Of a stretch of 61,205 bases of DNA, positions 24,904 through 34,737 are shown piece by piece. Every line of letters starts with the position of its first letter. Position 1 is the first letter of the stretch. The DNA is from Clostridiales bacterium (GTDB lineage Bacteria; Bacillota; Clostridia; Christensenellales; Pumilibacteraceae): NCBI GenBank assembly GCA_022508485.1, contig JAFLVD010000007.1, positions 21,416 through 82,620 of the forward strand, in the 5' to 3' direction. The translations under genes and the position numbers were made by a program. The notes under the pieces are model-generated. The model was not told where the DNA came from and did no database searches. It saw only the letters and a program-made list of their open reading frames with translations.

Positions 24904-27900
24904 ATGAAAAAGAAAATCAAGGCACTGATTGCAACACTGCTTGCGACGACCTGCGCGACGTCCGTATTTGCGCTTACTGCTTGCGAAGGTAAGAATAATC
25001 CTCCGCCGCAAAAAACGGAATGCACGCAGCACGTTGACAAGGACGACAACGGACTCTGCGACAACTGCGGAGAGAAGATGCCGGAGGACGAGCCGCCGCA
25101 GGACGACGCATACGAGATTTCGATAAGCGGCAACACGAGCGTCGACCTCGACATCGGCGCGAGTCAAAAGCTGGAATGGTCGGTATACAAAAACGGCTCG
25201 GTCGTAACAAACGAAAAGGTAAACGTTACGCTTAACAACGACAACGTAAGCTACAACGAGCAAACTCAAATGCTTACCGGCGTTAAGAAAGGGCAGACGA
25301 CCGTTACGCTTACCCTCGAGCGCGACGAGGACGTTAAAAAGACGCTGCGCGTAACGGTTCGCAATTTCTTCTTTAACCACGAAATGAACCGCGGCAGCTG
25401 GAACAGCGCGCTCGAGGACAACGAGACCAATCCCAAGATTTCCGTTATCGGCGGACAGGCGGCGATACCCGTAAAAAATTCAGCCACCCGGTTTGTGTTT
25501 AAGTACACGCTCGACATGGCGGCGACGGACGTAGCAACCAATCAGTCGTTCGGTATCGCGTCGTACATTCCCAAGTCCGGCGAAGTGGGCGACAACGCGA
25601 TGTGGTTCGGACTTCGCGGCACGGGCGTTCGCGGCGTGTTCGGTCTGTACGTCAAGCAGTTCTACCCGGGCTGGGGTGTGGAAGGCGGCTACGAGACTAT
25701 ACCCACAGGCTACGCCAACCTCGGCACGGGCTTTACCGACGTCGAGTTTGTCATAATTCGCGACGGGCTTGATTACTACTGCTCGATAGGCGGCTACTAC
25801 TACAAATACACCGTGTCCGACTCGAGCTATGAGGACGTCGAGTCGTACGCCGGCATTTACAGCCAAGAGCTTGCCTTTGACGTCAGCAAGTATTCCTACT
25901 CGAGCGAGCAGGCGGACGTTGATGCGGCGATCGAAGAATACTACACCAACCGCGGCGTTGCGGTAATAAGCATTAACGAAACGTACCAGAACGAAATGGT
26001 TAAGGGCGAGTCGACCACATTTACCGCGGCGGCGTACCCCACCGACAGAGCGGCTGGCGTTAACCTCGTTTGGACGGTAGACAAGGCGGAGATGACCGCC
26101 GGCGACGCGACGGTAACGGGAAGCGGCGGCAGTGCGACGCTTGCGCTTTCCGAGGACGCGGCAGGGTATGTAACGCTTGTTTGCGCCACCGAGGACGGCG
26201 ACGTAGAGCAAAGACTGCGCATCGAGATTTTAGAGCACAGCCTTAATAATGAAAACGATTACGTCAATACATACGGCGGCGTGCTTATAGGCGGCGAGGG
26301 CGAAAACTACACGCTTACTTTTCCCGAGTCGCGCATCAATAAAAACGGAATAAGCCTTGCCGGCGGCAACGACGAAGAGATTTACCGCCAGACCAATTAC
26401 TGCGCGGTATTCAAGACCAATCCGAGCAAGGACTACACCGTAGAGTTTAAATTCTCTAATTATAGGGCCAACACCAACACGCCCAAATTGCAGGTTTCGC
26501 TGGGCGCCGACAAGAACAACTTCTACCTCGTATACAACAATGCCGGACAGTTCCGCGTAGAGTCGTTTACTCAAGGCACCGAAAGCAACGGCTTCACTAC
26601 GGCCACCTGGCACAATACGCAGTGGATTAACAACTTTAATCCGAGCGCACCCCACTCGTTTAAGCTTACCGTAAGCGACCGCGGCGTTTACAACGTTTAC
26701 ATCGACGGCACTATCTATCCCTTCTACGCGACGGACGCTCAGCAGCAGCTTGCCAACCAGACAACCGTCGTCCGTCAGTACGCCAACTACGACAGGGCGC
26801 TTCCCGTAAAGCTTGCGACAAGCGGCTGCTCGGTCGAGCTTAGCGAAATAAAAATTACCGACGGCACACACGAGAGCATAGAGCACACTTTCTGGAGTAT
26901 GCACCAGAGCTACACCTTCCAGGGCGAGGACGGCTTTACTATGGTTACCCCGGTTATAACCGACCCCAACGCCGACGGCTGGCAGTACGGACAGTGGAGT
27001 GATTACAAGATGTACTACACCGGTGCGCTCGACGACGGCGGCTATGCGCTCGAATACGACGTAAACTTCGGCGACCTCATGAACGACGCCAAGTTCATCA
27101 TGCGCGTGGGCAGCGAGGAAAACTGCGGCAACGCAAATTCGGGCGCGTACGAATTGCAGTTTACGAGTAAGCCGAGCGGCGTGGGCTTAACGCTTCGCCG
27201 CGGCGGCAACTGGCAGGACGGCAAGCTTAAAATCGACCCGACCGACAATCTCAAAATTAAGGTGCGCGTCGAGCTTAAAGGCGGCAACCTGCGCGTAATA
27301 GCAAACGGCAGAATTATCTTTAACGAAAACCACCCGGCAAACAAGATTGCCGACAACGCAAATATCGAATTCTACATGTTCAATAAAACCGCGGACGACG
27401 TGTGGAGTACGAGTAATCCCAATAAGTACGCCAAGCTGTCGCACTTTACGGTAGAGGGCAGCGACTTTACCGCGGCGGACGTTTACGAGCTTAACAGCAC
27501 CGTCGACAACAACATTCTCGTCGTATTTGCGGGCGGCACCGGCGATCCCATACCCGTACAGATTAAGCATAACGGTCAGGTGATTTCCGCCAACGACGAA
27601 TACACTCTTACGTACACGCTCGACGGCGACGACGCGGATAAATTCGAGCTTAGCGAGAACGGCACCATAAAAGGCAAGAGCAGTGCGGCGCTCGGCACTT
27701 ACGACGCTACGGTAACGGTATCGCTCAAAAAGGGCGATGAAGTTATCGACACGATGGACTTTATCGTAACCTTTATCAATAAGCCCACGACCAACAACTT
27801 TGTGGAAGTTACGGGCGGCGTTATTCTCGACACCGAGGGGGACGACGACGAAAACTACTCGATAACCTTCCCCGAAAGCAGAATAGGTACCAACGGTATC

Positions 27901-28938
27901 GGTAACGAGGCTCGCTACGAGGAAAACGCGTACTCGGCTAACCTTAAACAAAAGGTTCAAGGCGATACGACGGTCGAGTTTACCGTATCCAACCTTGTTA
28001 CGCAGGGCGAATCGCCTAAGCTGATGGTTTCGCTCGGCGGAGAACATAACCAACTCTACTTTGTTTACAAAACGGGTGTGGGCTTCAGACTCGAGGTAGT
28101 AATACCGCGCGTTAACACGGGTCACGGCATTTGGGAGGACGACGGCTGGCTTACGTCCGATTGGCAAAGCGACTTCAATCCGAGCGTACCCAACACGTTT
28201 AAAATCGAGCTTAAAGGCGGCAAATACACAGTGTACCGCAAGGTAGGCGACAGCTACAACGCGATTATAGTCGGCGAAAACGGCAACTTCGGTTCGCACA
28301 CTATGGCGGCAAGCTACGAGAGCTACATGGCGGAAAAGCCGGTCAGAATTTCCACAAGCAACAGCGCCTGCGTCGTAAGCGGTATAAAGATTACGACGGG
28401 TACATTCGCCCCTTACTATTCCACTACTTCCGTAGTTAACTACACCGACGGCAAACTTGTTATAAATGCGCTCAGAGAAGGCTGGAACAACGAAGGCGGT
28501 CAGCAAAAAGGCAATCCCGACAAAACCCGTGCAAGGTACACCGCAGGCTATGCGGACGGAAAGACCCTGGAATTCGACCTCGACTTTAACAAGGCTATGA
28601 GGGACGGTAAATTCGCCGTCAACATTGCCGGGGTAAACCTCTATATCGAAAACAAGCTCGCCGATAACGGTAAAATAAACCTTTGCGGCAACGGCGACTG
28701 GGGCGACAGAAGCACTACAATCAACGATACCGACGGCGTTTACAAGCTTCACGTCAAGGTTGTAAGAAACGGCAACGGCATATCCATTAACGTTACCGGC
28801 GGCGCTTCCGAGATGAATTTCGAGACGTCCGGGGACAATATTTCGGGCAACGACTCGTTGTATTTCTGGATATTCAACCAAGACGACGACGGCGCTGCGG
28901 TTACGGTTTCCAACCTTTCCATAACGAACAACGCATAA
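24904..28938 (+). CDS. Large glycan-binding-type lipoprotein with internal duplication
   Basis: Two ATG codons stand in tandem at 24901 and 24904; the second is better spaced from the GGAGGG site. The 1344-residue protein has a lipobox LTAC (Cys27), a short paired-cysteine motif (LCDNCGEKM) and a Big_2-like Ig domain at about 75-155. A concanavalin/laminin-G-like domain and a second Ig-like domain follow. Then comes a large unit that occurs twice (beginning at about 445 and 965) with shared marks such as YxxTFPESRI, LxVSLGxxxNxxYxVY and FNPSxPxxFK. A cadherin- or Ig-like domain separates the copies. It is the first structural gene after the LacI operator. Inferred role: binding of the target polysaccharide at the cell surface; a catalytic role is not excluded. 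Confidence 0.75.
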   Translation: MKKKIKALIATLLATTCATSVFALTACEGKNNPPPQKTECTQHVDKDDNGLCDNCGEKMPEDEPPQDDAYEISISGNTSVDLDIGASQKLEWSVYKNGSVVTNEKVNVTLNNDNVSYNEQTQMLTGVKKGQTTVTLTLERDEDVKKTLRVTVRNFFFNHEMNRGSWNSALEDNETNPKISVIGGQAAIPVKNSATRFVFKYTLDMAATDVATNQSFGIASYIPKSGEVGDNAMWFGLRGTGVRGVFGLYVKQFYPGWGVEGGYETIPTGYANLGTGFTDVEFVIIRDGLDYYCSIGGYYYKYTVSDSSYEDVESYAGIYSQELAFDVSKYSYSSEQADVDAAIEEYYTNRGVAVISINETYQNEMVKGESTTFTAAAYPTDRAAGVNLVWTVDKAEMTAGDATVTGSGGSATLALSEDAAGYVTLVCATEDGDVEQRLRIEILEHSLNNENDYVNTYGGVLIGGEGENYTLTFPESRINKNGISLAGGNDEEIYRQTNYCAVFKTNPSKDYTVEFKFSNYRANTNTPKLQVSLGADKNNFYLVYNNAGQFRVESFTQGTESNGFTTATWHNTQWINNFNPSAPHSFKLTVSDRGVYNVYIDGTIYPFYATDAQQQLANQTTVVRQYANYDRALPVKLATSGCSVELSEIKITDGTHESIEHTFWSMHQSYTFQGEDGFTMVTPVITDPNADGWQYGQWSDYKMYYTGALDDGGYALEYDVNFGDLMNDAKFIMRVGSEENCGNANSGAYELQFTSKPSGVGLTLRRGGNWQDGKLKIDPTDNLKIKVRVELKGGNLRVIANGRIIFNENHPANKIADNANIEFYMFNKTADDVWSTSNPNKYAKLSHFTVEGSDFTAADVYELNSTVDNNILVVFAGGTGDPIPVQIKHNGQVISANDEYTLTYTLDGDDADKFELSENGTIKGKSSAALGTYDATVTVSLKKGDEVIDTMDFIVTFINKPTTNNFVEVTGGVILDTEGDDDENYSITFPESRIGTNGIGNEARYEENAYSANLKQKVQGDTTVEFTVSNLVTQGESPKLMVSLGGEHNQLYFVYKTGVGFRLEVVIPRVNTGHGIWEDDGWLTSDWQSDFNPSVPNTFKIELKGGKYTVYRKVGDSYNAIIVGENGNFGSHTMAASYESYMAEKPVRISTSNSACVVSGIKITTGTFAPYYSTTSVVNYTDGKLVINALREGWNNEGGQQKGNPDKTRARYTAGYADGKTLEFDLDFNKAMRDGKFAVNIAGVNLYIENKLADNGKINLCGNGDWGDRSTTINDTDGVYKLHVKVVRNGNGISINVTGGASEMNFETSGDNISGNDSLYFWIFNQDDDGAAVTVSNLSITNNA

Positions 28939-28955
28939 TAATTTAAGAGGATTAA

Positions 28956-31313
28956 ATGAAAAACAAAAAATTATTTTCGGTAATTGCGTGCGTGCTCGCC
29001 GCCGTAATGAGTGTGCTTGTATTCGGGTGCACCGACGGCGGCGGCAGTACGCCCACTAAAACGCGGCAGCCGTCAATCGAGCTGAGAAGCGACAGCTACT
29101 ACGACATTTTGGTAGGCGCCAGGCTTACGCTTATGTACGCAAAGTACCCGGCTAACGCGGAGGTGGAATGCGTATCCGACAATCCCGACGTCGTTGTCGT
29201 AGACAAGTATGCGACGGTCGACGCGGTCGGCGCCGGCGAGGCGACGGTTACTATTTCGCTTAAAGACTATCCCGATAAGAGCATTAAGGTCAGGTTTAAG
29301 GTTTCGCGCAATAACTTTATGACCCGGCTCGGGCTTTACGGCGGCGTTATCAACTTCGGCGAGCAGGCGACGGGCGGACCGGTAAAAATAGAGACCGGGC
29401 AGGCGCAGCTTCTTGCAAACGCGCTCGGGCAGAACTGGTACTTTAAAACGCACATCGAGCGCACCGGCTATACCGACGGCGACAGCTACGGCATGTGGGG
29501 CGTTGGATCGTTCCTCGTCGACGCCGGACATCCTATCGGCGACACCATGTTCTGGTACATTCTGCGCGAGCACGGCGACGGCAGGGTAAACGCGTTGTAC
29601 GGCGGCTGGAAGTACGCGACGACCGTTCCCAATCACAATGAAACGCCTATAACCGACGAGGCGTATTCCATAGAGAGCGGCGTGGACTTTACAATTATTC
29701 GCCGCGGAATAACACATTACGTTATCGCAACCTTCGCCGCCGGTACCGAAAACGAACAAAGCTTTAAGTACGTGTACGACGTTCCGCTGTTTGAGGAAAC
29801 AAACACGTACCCCGGCGTGTTCGGGCAAAACCAAAAGCTTACCGTAAGCGACTACTCGATGAGTAACGACGAAACGGAAGTTTTAAAAGAGCTTAGCAAC
29901 TTCCAAAAAGCGGAAGGCATAAGCATTAACGGTCTTACCGACGCTCTTACGCCCGGAAATTATCGGCTTACGAGCACGGTAGAGCCGCTGTTTACAATCG
30001 ATAAATCGGCAACGTACGCGCTTAAAGACGCGGTGGACGGCGTTTCGGTTACGCAGGCCGGCGACCTTACCGTAAACGCTTCCGCGATTGGCGAAAGCTT
30101 TACCGTGGTCGCGACGGCGGAGAGCAATACCGAAGTAAAGGGCGAAAAGACTTACACCGTTATCGAAAAAACCGAAAGCTCTTCCGAGCTTTTCGATATC
30201 GGTCAAGAGTTTACGGTTAAAGGCGCTACCGGCTCGGCGCGCGAGGTTCAGTTTGACGACGCAAACAAAAAAGCGACCGTTACGGCAAGATCGAGCGAGA
30301 GCGGCGACGCATACATTCCGCTTGCCGTTAACGCCGATAAGTGGTACGTTACCGCGTCCGTACAAAACCGCGCTACGGCGCCGCTTAACACCGAGCTTGG
30401 CATTATGTCTGCCACCGGCGGATATATGGACTACGTTAAGCTCGGCATTTCCTACGGTTCTTCGGCTAAGAGCGGCGTTAACTTTACACGTCAGGGCGGA
30501 ACCCCTATCGAGTTTAACGAAAGCGCGTCGACGACGGGAATAAACACGCTCGGACTTATAAAGACCGGAAACGTTTACTACCTCGAAATTAACGGCAAGT
30601 TCACCAGGCGCATTACCTGCGACCTTACCGGCTCGACCATGCCCGTGCTTTATTCTATCGGCGCCGGCGCGTACTTTACAAACGTTACGCTTATTACGGA
30701 CGGCGACGAGATAGACGAGTACGTTTCGAGTAAGCCGTTCTATGTGGGAAGCTACGTGGACGTCGACGGCGATAACTACACGCTGCGTGGGGTAGACCTC
30801 GGCGCGCCCGGCGGCGGCGGAGACACGCTCGACTGGCCGCCCGACAACGAGTACATTAACGGCATTAAAAGTTCTAAGTCGTTTAGCGGAAGCTATTCTA
30901 TCGAGTTTACAATGTCGCAAATCGCGCCGCTTAGCCTAAGCGGATACTACGACGCAAAAATACTTATCTACCTTAAAAGCGAGCGCGTAACCTCGTCGTT
31001 GCAGTTTGTAATTAAAAACAGCGGCTCGGGTACGCCCACGACGGTCAAGTTTACGCCCAACCTCGACGACGCGACCTGGACGGAATACGATCTTCCCGAC
31101 GGCGTAAATCTTTTCGGCGGAGAAACTTCCGTCAAGGTAGTTAAAAAAGCCGACTGCGTGGAATTGTACCTTAACGGCGTTCAGGTTTACGCAGGCGAGG
31201 AATTTATGAATAACCGCGGCTACTGGAACGGCGACACCGTCGCAACGCCCGGTATAGGTGCGTTCCTCTGCTCGGTAAAAATCTCTAACCCCGTATTCAC
31301 CCAAATAGTTTAG
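28956..31313 (+). CDS. Lipoprotein with Big_2 Ig domain and laminin-G-like domains, partial paralogue of the preceding gene product
   Basis: The 785-residue protein has a lipobox VFGC (Cys25) and a Big_2-like Ig domain at about 40-120. A domain at about 125-310 clearly parallels the N-terminal part of the previous protein: VDFTIIRRG matches VEFVIIRDG, and YPGVFGQ with SDYSMSNDETEV matches YAGIYSQ with SKYSYSSEQADV. Two further beta-sandwich regions follow (about 400-590 and 600-785). It starts 17 bases after the preceding stop. Together the two look like the surface glycan-capture proteins of this locus. I see no clear catalytic motif. Confidence 0.72.
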   Translation: MKNKKLFSVIACVLAAVMSVLVFGCTDGGGSTPTKTRQPSIELRSDSYYDILVGARLTLMYAKYPANAEVECVSDNPDVVVVDKYATVDAVGAGEATVTISLKDYPDKSIKVRFKVSRNNFMTRLGLYGGVINFGEQATGGPVKIETGQAQLLANALGQNWYFKTHIERTGYTDGDSYGMWGVGSFLVDAGHPIGDTMFWYILREHGDGRVNALYGGWKYATTVPNHNETPITDEAYSIESGVDFTIIRRGITHYVIATFAAGTENEQSFKYVYDVPLFEETNTYPGVFGQNQKLTVSDYSMSNDETEVLKELSNFQKAEGISINGLTDALTPGNYRLTSTVEPLFTIDKSATYALKDAVDGVSVTQAGDLTVNASAIGESFTVVATAESNTEVKGEKTYTVIEKTESSSELFDIGQEFTVKGATGSAREVQFDDANKKATVTARSSESGDAYIPLAVNADKWYVTASVQNRATAPLNTELGIMSATGGYMDYVKLGISYGSSAKSGVNFTRQGGTPIEFNESASTTGINTLGLIKTGNVYYLEINGKFTRRITCDLTGSTMPVLYSIGAGAYFTNVTLITDGDEIDEYVSSKPFYVGSYVDVDGDNYTLRGVDLGAPGGGGDTLDWPPDNEYINGIKSSKSFSGSYSIEFTMSQIAPLSLSGYYDAKILIYLKSERVTSSLQFVIKNSGSGTPTTVKFTPNLDDATWTEYDLPDGVNLFGGETSVKVVKKADCVELYLNGVQVYAGEEFMNNRGYWNGDTVATPGIGAFLCSVKISNPVFTQIV

Positions 31314-31321
31314 GAGTAACA

Positions 31322-33148
31322 ATGAAAAGCAAAATATCTAAGTTAATGACGGCTCTTTGCGCCGCGACCGCCGCAATCTCGGTCGGGGCATGTACGGGCG
31401 GCCCGGGCGACGGACCGGTTACGCCAAATCCCGATAATCCGCCGCCTCCGCCGCCTAAGGAAGCCGAGCTTATCACCACGGTTACCGACAACTCTAAATC
31501 CAACGACGGCACGGGCTTTAACAAATCGCTGTGGTACCGCAACGACCTTAAACTCGACATGGGCGACCCTATGCTCGTGTACGACGAGGAAAACGAGATT
31601 TTCTATGCGCTCGGCACGCGCGGCGGCACCCAGTTCGAAATCTTTTCTTCCGACAATCTTACGGACTGGGCGGAAGAGAGCACGGGCGGATTTGTGCCCG
31701 GGCAGAACAGCTGGGGAAGAACCAATCTTTGGGCGCCCGACGTTCAAAAGATAGGCGATAAGTGGTATCTTTACTACACCGCCAACTACGTTAACCCCAC
31801 GGCAAGCGCGCTGTATAACGGCGAAAACCACTGCCAGATAGGCGTTGCGGTCGCCGACAATCCGCGCGGACCGTACGTGCAGTGGACAGGGCAAAACGGA
31901 TATGGTAAAATGATAAGCGAAAGCGATCTTCCGTTCTACGGTATGGAACACCAGACCGTTCTCGACCAGCACGTTTTCGAGGACGACGACGGTCAGCTTT
32001 ACATGTACTTTTCTTACGACACGCAGTACAGCCCCGATGGCGAGCGTTACACCGAAACCGCCGAAATCTGGGGCGTTAAAATGCTCGACCCCGTAACCTG
32101 GGAAATGGACGAGGCGACGGGCAGGCCCAAAATCGAACGGCTTATAATCGCAGGCTACAAGGACCTTAACGGCAGAAAGACCGATATTCCGTGGGAAGTA
32201 ATGTCGCCGTCGTTTAGCGAGACAATGGAATGTGTGGAAGGCCCGTACATGATTAAAAACAACGGCAAGTATTATCTTACTTACTGCGCCAACAGCTTTG
32301 TCGATATGGAATACGCCGTCGGTTTTGCGGAATCGAACAGTCCGCTCGGACCGTTCGTTAAGCCAAACGACACGTACCTTCAAAACATGATTTGCGGCGT
32401 TCCTACCGAAAACCCCGGCGACTACATCTCCAACCGTTACCGCGGCTTCCAGACGGGCACCGGCCATGCGTCTATATGCAAGGTCGGGGACGAGCTTTTG
32501 CTTGCGTACCACGCGCATCTTAACCGCGACGCTTGGGGCGTCGACAGCCCCTTTGCCAACGGCGGATACACGCAGTGGCGCGCGCTCGGCATGGACTATC
32601 TGTATTTCGGTGCCGACGGCAGACCGTACTGTAACGGTCCTACGTTTACCCTTCAAAAGCTGCCCGACGTTATTACCGGCTACACCAACCTCGCACCGTC
32701 CGCCGCCGTTACAATCGACGGCAAGACGAACAGCGACTGCGTGTACATTAACGACAGATACACCAACCGCGCGGTAAGAACGAACGAGGTCAATAAGGAA
32801 GCGCAGTTTACGGCAGGCACTCACACAATTACGCTTAAACTGCCTGCGGAAAAGCTTATAAAGGCGGTTAACGTTTACAATTCCTACGACAGGGAAAAGA
32901 GCACGACCGTTATCGACAGAATAGAATTCGGTTCTACGGCGTATGTCAACAGCCTCAAATTTAATCCCAACTACCTTATCGACACGTACACCAACGCTAC
33001 GCAAACCTACAACATGAACTTTATCTACCCCCACGCCGCATACAACGTCGAGCTTACCAATAAGGGCGTAACCACCGATACAATCACGATCGTCATATCG
33101 TGCGACCACGATTTTGCTATCGGCGAAATAGAAATATTAGGCAAATAG
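31322..33148 (+). CDS. Secreted GH43 glycosidase lipoprotein
   Basis: The 608-residue protein has a lipobox VGAC (Cys24) and a Pro-rich spacer. A five-bladed beta-propeller of glycoside hydrolase family 43 type spans about 65-440. The three expected acidic residues are visible: Asp82 in GDPMLVYD, Asp215 in VLDQHVFEDDDG and Glu306 in VEGPYM. The C-terminal 160 residues form a beta-sandwich resembling a carbohydrate-binding module. GH43 enzymes cleave arabinan, xylan, galactan or their side chains; the exact specificity cannot be read here. The anchor places it on the outer face, upstream of uptake. It follows the paralogous lipoproteins by eight bases and precedes the sugar-binding protein by eleven. 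Confidence 0.9.
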   Translation: MKSKISKLMTALCAATAAISVGACTGGPGDGPVTPNPDNPPPPPPKEAELITTVTDNSKSNDGTGFNKSLWYRNDLKLDMGDPMLVYDEENEIFYALGTRGGTQFEIFSSDNLTDWAEESTGGFVPGQNSWGRTNLWAPDVQKIGDKWYLYYTANYVNPTASALYNGENHCQIGVAVADNPRGPYVQWTGQNGYGKMISESDLPFYGMEHQTVLDQHVFEDDDGQLYMYFSYDTQYSPDGERYTETAEIWGVKMLDPVTWEMDEATGRPKIERLIIAGYKDLNGRKTDIPWEVMSPSFSETMECVEGPYMIKNNGKYYLTYCANSFVDMEYAVGFAESNSPLGPFVKPNDTYLQNMICGVPTENPGDYISNRYRGFQTGTGHASICKVGDELLLAYHAHLNRDAWGVDSPFANGGYTQWRALGMDYLYFGADGRPYCNGPTFTLQKLPDVITGYTNLAPSAAVTIDGKTNSDCVYINDRYTNRAVRTNEVNKEAQFTAGTHTITLKLPAEKLIKAVNVYNSYDREKSTTVIDRIEFGSTAYVNSLKFNPNYLIDTYTNATQTYNMNFIYPHAAYNVELTNKGVTTDTITIVISCDHDFAIGEIEILGK

Positions 33149-33159
33149 GAGATACGAAT

Positions 33160-34689
33160 ATGAAATTTAAAAAGTTACTTACCGTTATGCTTTCCGCCGT
33201 TATGATGACGGTGCCGGCGTTTGCGACGGTCGCCTGCACGAACGGCGGCGGAGGCGGAAACGCGCTCGACAATGTGGTTAACGACCTCGAGTTCAACGAG
33301 TACGGCGAGCCGATATTCAATAACGTTCAGCTTAAAGTATGGTCTATTATCGGCAATCCCGACGACACGTACTTTGCGCAGGTTAACACGATGTTTAACG
33401 ACTACTACCGCGGAAACGGCGTTACCGCGACGGTAAGCCCTATTGCAAACGCCGACTTTTATACCCAGCTTTCCAACACCATTAACACCGATATAGAAAA
33501 CGCGCCCGACGTCGTTATCTTCCACAGCGAGCGCCTTCCCATGCTTGCGGCGTCCGACGTGATTTTGCCTATGGACACATTCTACTCGGCGCTCGGCGAG
33601 GGTAGCACGTTCAGCGTTGACAACTACGTTAAAACGGTTATGGACGAGTGCTACTACAAAGGCAAGATTTACGGCGTTCCGCTCGATATGCACGCAGGCG
33701 TGTGGTACTGCCGTCAGGATATTCTCGAAAAGAACGGTCTTGAAGTGCCGCACACTCTCAGCGAGTTTGTCGAGGTTAACAACGAGCTTATTAAGCTTTA
33801 TAACGCCGGTAACCTTTGGTACCGCGGCCTCGAAAAAACGTCCTGGACAAAGGCTAAGGACTTCGGCAGCGAATACACCCCCGTCGTTATGAGCGCGGCA
33901 GGCGGCATAGAAACGGGCTGGATTCCGCAGACCGCGGTGCTGCAAAACGGCGGCAAGCTCACTAAGGCTAACGGTTATCCCGACTGGAAAACCGAAGGAC
34001 TGCAAAACGTTATGGAAATGTTCCGCGACTGGCAAAACGGTACGGGCGATTTTAAAGGCACTCCGTACGCCGGCAAGTTCGTCGATCCGCTGAGCAGTCC
34101 CGAAACGGTGTGGAGTAACCTTTCATCCGGAAAGTCCGTTTTCAGCTTTGAGGGAACGTGGTGGACGGAGAGCAGACTTAACGAGTACGAGAGCGTTCTT
34201 TTAAACAAGACCGACGACGCCGGAAATACCTATAATCCGCTCACCATAATCAGCCCGTCCAAGATGTTTGCACTGGACGAGAGCAAGGACTACGCCTCCA
34301 ACGTCTACGGCGTAGGGCACTGCGTGTCTATATGCCGCTCGGTAACGAGTAAGACTAAGTGCGTTGCGGCGGCGCTTTACGCGCAGTTCGTAACCGAAAA
34401 CTCGGAGGAATACACTCGCGGCGGACACCTTCCGGCAAACAAGAGCGTATTAAACTCGGACAAATTAAAGAGTATGTCGCACTACGAGCGCTACCTTAAC
34501 AAAATGGGCAATCCCGACGATTTCGTTATGCTCGGCGGCACCGAGTATTACAGCGCGGTGTACGAATGCCTTAAAAACGTTTACGCCGACGTGTTCCTTT
34601 CCACCAAAAAGACGACGAGCGTAAGTCAGCTTATAAATTCCAGATACAACGAGGCGCTTAATATGATAAGCGCGGAAGAAGGTTTGTAA
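33160..34689 (+). CDS. ABC transporter sugar-binding lipoprotein
   Basis: The ATG at 33160 has an AGGAGA site upstream; the longer frame from 33100 runs back into the GH43 gene. The 509-residue product has a lipobox (FATVAC, Cys26) and a poly-Gly spacer, followed by an extracellular solute-binding protein family 1 fold, with VPLDMHAGVWYCRQDILEKNG-like and SGKSVFSFEGTWW segments typical of oligosaccharide-binding proteins. It should deliver oligosaccharides to the permease pair encoded directly downstream. Confidence 0.92.
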   Translation: MKFKKLLTVMLSAVMMTVPAFATVACTNGGGGGNALDNVVNDLEFNEYGEPIFNNVQLKVWSIIGNPDDTYFAQVNTMFNDYYRGNGVTATVSPIANADFYTQLSNTINTDIENAPDVVIFHSERLPMLAASDVILPMDTFYSALGEGSTFSVDNYVKTVMDECYYKGKIYGVPLDMHAGVWYCRQDILEKNGLEVPHTLSEFVEVNNELIKLYNAGNLWYRGLEKTSWTKAKDFGSEYTPVVMSAAGGIETGWIPQTAVLQNGGKLTKANGYPDWKTEGLQNVMEMFRDWQNGTGDFKGTPYAGKFVDPLSSPETVWSNLSSGKSVFSFEGTWWTESRLNEYESVLLNKTDDAGNTYNPLTIISPSKMFALDESKDYASNVYGVGHCVSICRSVTSKTKCVAAALYAQFVTENSEEYTRGGHLPANKSVLNSDKLKSMSHYERYLNKMGNPDDFVMLGGTEYYSAVYECLKNVYADVFLSTKKTTSVSQLINSRYNEALNMISAEEGL

Positions 34690-34737
34690 TATCCGCCGAA
34701 AAAAACTTTTAAAAGGTTTATTAAAGGTTTTCGATCT

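Noticed and set aside
28787-28795. TTAACGTTA inside the 24904 gene as a further LacI operator
   Set aside because: It is a half-matching coincidence of Asn-Val codons common in this genome, with no palindromic flanks.
27187-28881. Minus-strand open frame of 564 codons opposite the 24904 gene
   Set aside because: It is a shadow of the real + strand gene. Its product is rich in Val, Arg and Tyr with no domain pattern, and it has no ribosome-binding site or operon context.
31343-33109. Minus-strand open frame of 588 codons opposite the GH43 gene
   Set aside because: The opposite strand carries an unmistakable GH43 enzyme with catalytic residues in place; the antisense frame shows no recognisable motif.
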